Shown: piece after piece, positions 23,901 to 34,600 of the stretch
Position numbering within the stretch: position 1 is the stretch's first letter
How the letters are laid out: each line of letters begins with the position of its first letter
DNA from: Galaxea fascicularis
Lineage: Eukaryota; Cnidaria; Anthozoa; Scleractinia; Euphylliidae
Length of the DNA stretch: 64,000 bases
Assembly: GCA_948470475.1 (NCBI GenBank)
Contig: OX419338.1
Location: 16,844,030-16,908,029, forward strand
Reading direction: 5' to 3'
The notes under the pieces: model-generated
Database searches by the model: none
The model's input: the letters and a program-made list of their open reading frames with translations, nothing else
Told to the model about the DNA's origin: nothing
Position numbers and translations under genes: made by a program

Positions 23901-26900
23901 GTTTCCTGGCTTGTGCTTTTTATTCCTTTTCATCGCGGCGATCATAAGTTGTAGTTTAGGAAAGGAAATTGCATTCAAACACATCAAGTAAGATTTTTTT
24001 CGTCCATGGTCCAATGGCATCGGCTCTAAAACATCAGGAACTTACTGGATAAACTGAACCACAGGTTCCAATCGATGTTTTTAATTACACGACTCTAACT
24101 TTGTTACTTTAATCATGTCTAGATGCTCTTTCGAGCAGCGCCAGCAATTTTCGTTAAATAACTTGCCAGCCAAGATTAAAAGGTTACTTTATAAAATTTT
24201 ATTATGAGGATCGGAAAGTTACTTCTTCACAGCACGTGTTGGATCAGTATGCCGATAACTGATGTCAGGGATATTTCTTGTACCTTCAATTTCTTGCAGA
24301 TTGTTTGTCAAATTCCATTTCTCGAGGCCAAGTGCAAAGCTGATCAAGTATTCAGTCTAACTTTGGATCTTTCTGAGGTGATGTTTAAGTCTGAATTATC
24401 ACGCTTAACGTAAATAAGAGTATTAGCCCTGCTTTTTCTTGTTTTGAAAAAATGAAAAATGCTTAATTGTACGCTAAATCACGCAAGTTGACGAAAATCA
24501 CCAAACATCGACTTATGAATTTCCACTCAAATTTATCGCTTCAATTAATCACTGACAACATTCTCTGTGGTGACATTTGTTCTTGATTTAGACCAGTCTG
24601 TTCGGTACGTTTTTCCAAGAAAAATAACTGTAGTTTAGTAGAGGTCTCTTTTCTTTTCTCTTTCTCTTCCGCAAATGAAAGTTGACCAGCAAAGCGGCAA
24701 AACGACGGAGATAGAAGGTTAAGGAAAACCTCTGGGACCATTGTAAGCTACTTATCTTTCTCGTAATTGCGGTTCTCAAATTATTCCAGGCTTCCCTGAA
24801 GTGCAGCAAAGACAAAGCAGCCATCATCGAGGATGTGTACAGTTGTATTCGCGCCAATGCCCAGCAGCTCAGCCAGTTTCCCGAGTTAGTACCACAGCTA
24901 TGTCTTAACGAACCGGACATGTCATACTGTGCAACTTTAGCGAAGGTAAGTCAGTGTCTTATGGCCCTTTGCCATAGTGGATTGTTTGAGATTGATTACT
25001 AAGGATTAAAAATCAAAGAACGAGTTGACAGGAAATCTGTCGAGAGAGAACGAACAGCAAATGGTCACAAACTCAGATATTGATTGATGATAACCAATCA
25101 CAAACTGTTAGGGATGGGGTTTGTGTGAGAAGGTGGTCTACAATGAGGATTAGGGTTAAGACAGGGATTTATTAGAATTAGTTTTATTAGGTTGAGTGTT
25201 CCCTTTTTTTTTGTTTCTTGTTGGGTTACACCCTAATTGTTGTTTTATTTTCGCTGTACCCTGTAGGTTTGCTATATACTTCTTTACCACGAGTTATTTT
25301 AAAACATTTTTTGTAAAGCGCTATTGGACATCGCTGGAAATGGCGCTATATAAATAAAGTGTTATTGTTATTGCTATTATATCTGTCATGTTGACCGTCT
25401 TCTTCTACGCAACTATTCAGCAATTCAGTAAGTTAAGGGAAGATGTTACTGATGTGCTTTCTCTTCCTCTTTGCCGAATAAAGGAATATTTACAGACTTC
25501 CAACAATTTAGGAGGTATGAATTTCTTTCCGTTTTGGTAATCATGATTGGAAAGAAGCCGGTAAAATGAGACGGTGCATTTTGAGCATGGCAAATAAGTG
25601 AAAGATGCAAAGTCAGTATTTTCCGTATGAATCGCGAAACGTAGAGTGCGATATTGGTTTTTCAAGTGAAATTTAACGTGGAATTCAAAAGTCAAATGAA
25701 ATTTTTTTCTTGAATCCCGTACCTTCTTGTTCCTAAAAGGAGAACCAAACTTTGTTTGGCCTTTTTTTTTCGTTAGCGATAGACTTCCGCCGATTTCTCC
25801 TGCTCATCAGTGTAATCGGTTTCTTCTCGGCTTCTTTCTCACCTTCCTCTCGAGAAAGTCGTATTTTAAATTAAAACAAGGAAAATCTTCTATTTTCTAT
25901 TTTGTGCAGGGATGAAGGACAATGCCCATTACAACGCAGACACAATCGGAAACAATTGGGTTTGTGTCTGCGTTGCTATGTGCGCCATCGGTTTGCTTTC
26001 GTTTTCAAGTCTCAATTCCACTCTGAATACCTCGCCACGATAGCTAATCAGATGGGGAGAATTCATCTAGCTATGCGATTCACGTGTAAATCAAGACCTT
26101 AGTCACGAATGTACACAATGGGCGGCACCATTGACACCATTGGCACCAATGCACATGAGTGTACTGCACTTTCCCATCACTGGGGCTGTAGTAGAGGGCG
26201 CCTGACTGAAGCACCTTTTTTGGTTTTGTTCTGAATCTAATGCATGAGTGGTCACCTTTCAGTTGAATCTCTTTACAATGACTAATTTAGGTTATAGACT
26301 CAATTGACCAAGCAAATGTTTGTGTACCACTCACCCGCCCAAGCAGCGCCACTGTTTCCTTAGAAACTCACTTTGTTCACCTATTTGAAGGCTGTAATAA
26401 GGGGCATCTGAAATGTTCGACCGAAGCAACTTTTGTAGAAGGAGGTACCTGAAGGCTTCGAATAAAGCGCCTTTTCTAGGCCTATAATGCTAGGCCTCAA
26501 TCAAAATTTGATCGTTAGCTTAGTAGCTTCAGTATGTCTTGGGCTTGGTGCGAGGGATGTATAGTAAAGGTGAATGTGGCAGGATAACTTTACGACTCGC
26601 ACAACGTTCCTAGCTTTTTTGATAAACTGAACCTTCGATAGGTACCTAGTGCTGCTATTTTGCAATTCTTTTACGGCTATTATACCCACAGAAAGAACTG
26701 AAATTAGAAACAAAAGAAACAGTCCCATATCAAACGTAATTCTGATACTAAAATTCGAGTAGTTTCTGCAAGTGTGATCGTTGCTGTTGCTTACTGTTGT
26801 TTCTCTCTCTCTTCAAGGTCAGCATATCGCTGTTTGGCGTGATTTGACAAAGTCGAACGTTCAAAAGACAAACGTAGCTGCGTTCAAACATCCAGCAGCA

Positions 26901-28630
26901 GTTACAAAATGTGTGTTTTCCAAAGGATGCAAGTACCTTGCCACGTATGCTGCTGATGGAGTGCTGCGTGTCTTTATGGTGAGGGTTTAGAAAACGTTTA
27001 TGGTGCGTTTTCGCGTTTTCTTTTTTGGGACATATTCTGGATCCTCCACAATCAGAATGCGCGTAAAAATTACACAAGTCCGTCTTCCAAAGCATTAAAT
27101 ACAGTCAGGCGCTCTGAACCAAATTTGAATGGGAATAACTAAGCGGATGAATGTATTATATTTATGCTCTTACAGACAATCATGTCGGGCAGAAAATGGT
27201 CAAATCAGACACTGTTGTTTTCTTCAGGTTGCAAGCGGTTACACTGTCATGGCAAAACAGTGTGAATGTCACGTGATTTCCTTCCCGGCCACAGTTGACC
27301 AATGCTGTTGGATTGCTGTCGCGGGCTCAAACTCTATTGTCCGCTATGGCTTGGGTTCCTGGGGCAAATACGAAGGTTTGTTACTTGCACTCATTCTACT
27401 CGCTGAGTGTGGCTGTGCATGCGCGCTTTACGATGACTTGTTCTCAAATACGAGATAACAGAAAAAGTTAACTCCACCAACTGCTTTCCAATTCAACTTC
27501 TAGGCTGTAAATCGTCTTACAAAAGAGATGACGCCTCTTGAGTTTTAAAACGGAAAAAGGTCAATCTTCGTTGTTTACTTCCCTTACAGGAGCAAAGTCC
27601 ATGCACTGACAACTTAACATCTATGCTTTTAGAAATTGCCCGGGGGGGGAGGGTACTTCCTTATAAGAGGCTAATGGGGATGTGCCGCTGGATGGGGTCG
27701 CGTTTTCACGACTGGAGTGACTATAATGGGGTTACATTTTTTGTAGAGTTACTAGAATGGGGTCGCACATTTTCGGGATTTCTGGGGTAAGAAAATTCTG
27801 GCAAGCAGGGATTTAAAAGTAGGAAGATTCGCGGTTAAAAAATGGTTCGTGCTGTTGTTTTAATATTTAACAGTTGGCTCGCATTGACTTCCGTTCGTGA
27901 AATCACAACTTAAACATTAACGACTTGCACAATAATGCAGAACCCCTGGGTCCAGAACAAAGTCCAACAAATCATCCGCACTACGGTATTTATTTTCCGG
28001 CTATTCTGCGTTGTTATCGTCCATCGAAGTAAACACAACGTAACTTGGATCTTCTTTTGGATTAGAAAGCGTTTGTTCTCTTTCGCTCGGGACTTAATAG
28101 CTTTCAACGTGACATTTACAGGTACATTTATTCCACCTCCAATATTTTTATTGGGAGTATGAATCTTCTGATCTGTAGGTTCGAAATAATTTGTTTTTAT
28201 TCATGTAAGAAACCATTATGACGTTCCCGTTAAAGAAGAATGTTTGCATTTCAACTATTTATGACGGTACGTTTGTAAATACTAACGTTTAGCAAATGTA
28301 CCAGAATGTTTGCACTGTAGGTGAAAAGTAAAGTGTTCTACATTCAATTTAACAAACGTGTCAATTCATTTTAGGATGACCTACTTAAGGTAGAGGCATA
28401 AACAGAAAGTGACTAAGCTGGGATCGCGAAAATTACATTTTCCCAAGAGTGACTAAGATGGGGTCTATAATTGGCCACAGAATAGACTACAATGAGGTAG
28501 GGGTTCTGAGAGGCCAGCAGCACATACCCAGCAAAATTAGACCCAAGTACCCCCCCCCCCCGGAGGAATTGTAAGGATTTAGAATTGTAAGGATCCTTTG
28601 GAAACTTACCTTGAATTTGCGCGGTATAAA

Positions 28631-28667
<37 letters not shown>

Positions 28668-31600
28668 GTTATTATTATTATTATTTTATATCATTAGGTA
28701 CAGTGCTGCAAGAGATAAGAGTTGATTGTGATATTGACGACAGGGCAAGCATTGCGATTTCCAAGAAAGGAAAGGCCTGGGAGGTACCTAGAATAGCCAA
28801 GTAAAATTGGCAATTCCTGTTATTTGCGTCTCTAGATAATCTATATAAGGAAGAATGACGTTTTACAGTGTTGAAGCATCTTTCGTCACGGCTCTTTAAA
28901 TACTTGCCAACGAGGAAAAGAATTTGTATCAAGACAGAACAGGTTATTCTAATAAGTTAGACTTTTATGTTAAGGATATTACAAAAGTAAACAAAATTCT
29001 TTGTTAAATCTTAACATCCATGCACTATTGTGTGGAAGCTGTGCCAAAAAAACTGTTTTATCATTAACCAGCACTAAGGCCGTCAATGATTTGCCATGAT
29101 TATAATATGAACATGATATCGAAATTTCCTTTTTCAGATTTTCCTGGCCACATCATATGGTAAACTACGCTCCTATAGTACTTCTCCTTCCTCAAATGGG
29201 CAACCTGTTCTGAAGAAAGAGCTCCAGGTACGTAAAGACTGCAGTGATCATGGATAATTATTACCATTGTATAATTGACACTTGCTTTGAGCACAGATGA
29301 ACATGTAGTTCAGCGACTTTTCGGTTGTGCCTTTTCCTTACAGAGAAGACCCAAAGTCCTCACCATAGCTCCAGATGGCAACTCTCTTGCTTTTGGCTCT
29401 GACAAGATGTACTTATGGAGCCCTAAATCTCAAAAGGTAAAGTTTAGTTGTCTCTCGTCGGTGTTTGCTCTGGTACATATATAATGGCTTGATGGAACGG
29501 GTTAATGGTGATTTGGGAGGCACAAAATGCCATGATTAATTCGCTCATGACGCGATGCATTTGAAGTGAGATGTTATATTTGACTTGTTTTAACCACCCT
29601 TTCCGCCGTGAAGTCCACCTTTAATTTATGAAAGCATCCATCATTTACTTTGCTTATTATGATTTACACCAAAAGAATAGTTTCAATAACTTGTGTTCTA
29701 CATTTTTGCGCCCCTATTCAGGATAAAGTTTTCGAGACTGACAAGAAGACAGCTCTCAAAATGGACGGCGCTACTTTAAGCTTCTCCAGTACTGGGGCAA
29801 AATTGGGAGCGGTATTGTCTAATGGAACGTATATCTGGAACACACAAACAGGTACACCAAAGTCTTATAACTTAGTAGTCATATTCATTGTTGAGACAAA
29901 TGTATTTGCTATATGTATTTGTTGGCTCGTTTCATTTGACTACGTGCTAGTTTAGGGCATGTTTCTGTTATGGCGTATATAGAGCAAACCCCAGGGGGAG
30001 GGGGGTACTCGGGTTTCAAGTGACGGGGATGATCGAAGGATTTTTTTGGGTTTGAAATTTTCGATTCCGGGATTTTTTGGGGTACGAAAATTTGGGAAGT
30101 ATTTTTTTTGGGGTAACTTGATTTGAGTAGGGATTTTTTGGGGGTATTAAAAAGAATCGTACAAACAAACGTGTTCGGTCCAGGGATTTTTTAGCATTTG
30201 GCTGGAAGCCCTAGCGATTTTTTTGGTCTTGACCTTTGGCTCCATTCGATTATCCCCGTCACTTAAAATCCCAAGTACCTCCCCCCCCCCCCTCCCTCCC
30301 GGGGAGCAAACCTGGGGAACCTCTGACCGGCTTGCGCAAACGTAATCACAGACTTCTGCTAACAAAGGTTGTAGCTACCTCACGTAGAGGAAAAAAATAC
30401 TTCTGATTTGAATTCATATGAAAGACAGTTTGTCAAGGACCAAATTAAGTGTTTTGGATTAGTTTCTTATTTTCGTCCTTCATCCCTACTCAATGCTTGT
30501 CACATGGAGGTCCATTAACGAAGTAATTGTTATATTTCTGTCGTCCATTTTACATATACAGCACAATAACTCACTTCTGTAAGACTAAGTTGGCTGGTAA
30601 TGCTAAATTGTTATTTTATTGTCCAATAGAAAGTTGCATAGCATCCTTTCAACATGTTTCTCTCAACAATAATATAATAGTTCTAAATAACGTCAGTTGA
30701 ACGAATCTCATTATATTCCAGCAAAACTTTTAAAGGTGCTCGCGATGACTAGTTTGGGTGTGGACTTTGTGACGCTTTCTCCAGAGCTGGATTACATAAC
30801 ATGCTCCGACCTTAGAGACAGGAATCAAGTTCTGGTATTGTTAAAACTGTATATGCTCTTCCAATCCAGTTGGAGTCCATTTCACCCTTATAAAATAAAA
30901 AGGCACACAAAATCCGACTGTCAGGAGACAACCCAAAGTTCCCATTTCTCTCAGACGCAAATTAATACCCCTTTTGATAATTAGTGTACAAGTCTTGCGT
31001 TACGTGCCGTCCATGTTTGTCAAGTCCAGCCCAAATTTCCCTCATCATCACTCTGAAGGACTGGAAAGTTCATCTCCATGCTAAAACGCCAATAAAGCCA
31101 CTAATTGATCCGGTTTTGGTCGGGTCACTTGTATCAACGGATTCCCCTTCTTTCTGCGCGTAGGATGCCAGGCCATCGTAGGGTAACCCCATAGTACTCT
31201 GTCACCCATTTTTTACTCCAGAACCTATGTGGAGAACAAGAGTGAATTGCTTGTGGAACAATTTAGAAATACATGAATCTGGTGTAATAGGTCGCATTAG
31301 ACCTTTGTGGAGGAAAAGCTGCTTTAGATATATGAAATTTTTATTGAATGTCATTCTTTTCCTTTCGCGTCATATTAAGATACTCGAAAAAACTCATTTA
31401 TTATTTTTTATTGTTCTTATTTTTGTTATTTTACGGGCACTGACTTTAAAGGCGTATTGAGATGCCAATCAATTCATACTTTTGGTTTCAAGGTATTTTG
31501 CATGGCACCGAAACCGTACGACAAACATCCAGAATGGGAAACCCTGAAGGGTCACTCGGCTCCAGTGAAAGCATGCTGCATTTCGAATAGAGAAAGCGGT

Positions 31601-34600
31601 CATCCCTTGATTGCCACTGCATCTGATGATTGCACTGTTCAACTCTGGGATACCAGAAATATGCCCTCACAAAAAGTTGTCAAACTACCGGTTAGTATAA
31701 TACCTTGGGTCAAGCTAAAGATGACTGAATTTTTACTATGTTTGAGCCCTTACTGTTAAAATCATCAAAACCAACCATCACAACCTGATTTCAAAATAGC
31801 CGCCCATATTCATCTCCCATTGAAGGATCTCAAGAGGTTATAGGAAGGTCCCCGATCACAACTCTCTCAAAGGCCCAGTTGTTGTGGAAATCGATTCTTT
31901 TTACAACTGGGTTGTTTCAACGGTGGTGTGCTATTCAAAGATGAGCTGAATTTAAGGTATTATTCTCAATTACAGTCTTGACTGTTGCACTTGTAATTTT
32001 GGCTGGAACAATACAGTTCTTCCTTTTCAGTTTTAAATTTTTATTGCCAAAACGAACAATTTGAATTCGAAAGATGCTCGTTTTTCCTTAAAAGACAAAG
32101 CAAGAAGATTAAATATCATTGATTCACGAACGACACATTTTCACCCACAAGTCTTATAACCTGTTTTGAATCCATCAGAACCACGTGGGTACAGTGCAAG
32201 ATTGCTCATTTTCCAGTGACGGCAGATTAGCGGTGAGTTGCTCTGAGACCGAAAACTGGGTGTGGCAGGCCTGCGAACCAGTTCAACGACTGTATCAGCT
32301 GCATCCAGCTTCTGAAGGTAAGAACTAGGGTTACGTTAGAATGTGCATCTCTTACTGCCACAGCTGAACCGAGAAGAGACTTTGAGAAATTATTATTATT
32401 AATACATATGTGAGGGATGAAAACTACCTTTTTTTCTTCCAATCGATCGCAACTGATCCACAGTAAAACGATGTCGTAGCCCTTAACAGCCCCACCACCG
32501 TCACAAACCTTTAAAACGGGTCAATATTGGCTGCAGCTTTTAGACAGAAAAATGTTTTGTTTAAAAATAAAAGTAGCTTTTTCACTCCTGTCCATCGTCC
32601 ACCAAGAGCTTTTGTGTAGATCTTTAACCTAAAAGGTTATTGTGATTCCCTCTCTTCACCCAGGAAGCGGAATCGGCCCTTGTTTTTCCGAAGATGACCA
32701 GTTTGTGTCAGTTTTTACGAAGACTGGCATCGATGTGTGGCATCTCAAGTCCGGTAATGACCGTCATGGGTCTGATGCCAGCCTAATCATGGGAGCGCAC
32801 AGGTAATGTAGCTTTAGCACTATCTCAGTATTTGGAACAGGCATAATCTCTCAATCAACCACCTACTCACAGCCTGGTATTATCTTTTTCAAATGTGTCT
32901 GTCAATAACTGATGAAAGGCTGAATTTCAAATTTGTTGACTGGTTGACTAAGAACTTGGCTTACTGGCTGACTGGCTGACTGAAGGGTTTACTGATAAGC
33001 TGACTTACTGACCGACCGACTCTTATCTTAAGTGACTGGTGGGCAGCCTGATTGACTGACTGGCTGACTGGTTGAATTTCAAAAAACACTAAATGCCGAG
33101 TGTCTGTTTAGCTGACAAGTCGAATGGCTTGTAGGAAGATTGAATACATGATGAGCTGCTTCATAGTCACTCCCATGTTCCGGATCTTACGGATAGCCTA
33201 TACAGGTTACTCAGTAAACGATTCAATTAACGTTACTAGCGGCAACAACTCACTAATGTCTTATTGCTGTGCAGAACTCTCACATTCCTTGCCGTCCGAC
33301 ACCTCTTCACAAAGTTCACGTCTGATGGCCTTTACTGCTGCTTAACAACGGAAAGTGAACCGTCTATAATCCGGCTGTACTTGGCGGTCAACAAGTACAC
33401 TCTGGAAGAGTGGGCGCGAAATGAACTCAAGGATCCACCACCAAAAGATGGAGATCTGGACGAGCGGGAGGCTTTTGAACAGAGATTTTCAGTTGACGAA
33501 GGACAAAAGGTATGTCAGTTAATACCAGATTTTATACCATGTCATAGAAATACAGCCAATCAGAATGCAGAAAAGCCGTTGTATATATTCACCGATTTTC
33601 ACCGAACCTCCCAACGTACGTGTACCGCACTGATTGTGTAGGGCCATGTATTTTCTATGACATGAGATAAAATAGTTATGCAAAGCTTTCTAGTCTTTCC
33701 ACTTGAGAGATACGTAGGATATTCCATGGTATACCACTCAAATGCTTTGCATAACTGGTGCAGATATACAGGCAAAAAATATAGAATTAGCCTGTCCGAA
33801 AAGATAGCTCGGAACCAGCGTCAAGTGGAATTTACCACATGTCAGAATATATAAGCAGATTCGGCACTCTCAGTACTTTAAACCTATCAGATCGTTTTCG
33901 TGCAAAATGTTGCATGACACCCACCTAACCTGTGCGGCAGGCGTAAACGGGTCAATTTTTCTCTCGTATTCTCATCCCCAATCCCCTTCCCCGTTTACGC
34001 CTACCACGCAGGCTACAAGACAACTGAGAGTAGTGGTGCATCAAATTCAGTACGACTAAATAAACAATACCCTCCATTTCGCGCGAAAATATGCTCGGAT
34101 ATTTGTCCGCGGACATTCTTTTCCGAGAAGCGAACAGTGAGCGACGAGGAACTGATAATGTCCAAGGACAAACATCCAAGAATATTTTTTAAGCTAAATG
34201 GAGGGTATTGTGTTTCTTATCCTTCAAATATTTTTCGCAACGTCCATTTGGGGAATATCACCGGATATTCCCCAGTTTTAGCTGGGGTACATTCAGTCAC
34301 GTGATGCGTTTAAACCAATCGCGTGTGAGTGAAAACATTTGATAGATTATAACACCAAATATCCTTTAAGAAAGGAAGCTTGGTCTGTAAAGTGGCTCTA
34401 ACTGGAGTTTCCTGATGAAATCGCAGTGTGAACATCCAAATCAAAGTCGTCAAATGTTTCTTTGTGTGCCGCTGTTTGTAATGTTGGACAATATGGTGAT
34501 ATCTTTAAGACTCTGGAAAATGTGTGTTTATTTTATTCAAATGAAACTTATTATGCTGTACATCACGTTCCAATGGTTCTGTCATAGACTTGTTTTTTTT

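Noticed and set aside
24000..24080. tRNA-like stretch with weak A and B boxes
   Set aside because: No cloverleaf or acceptor stem can be drawn; at most an old SINE remnant.
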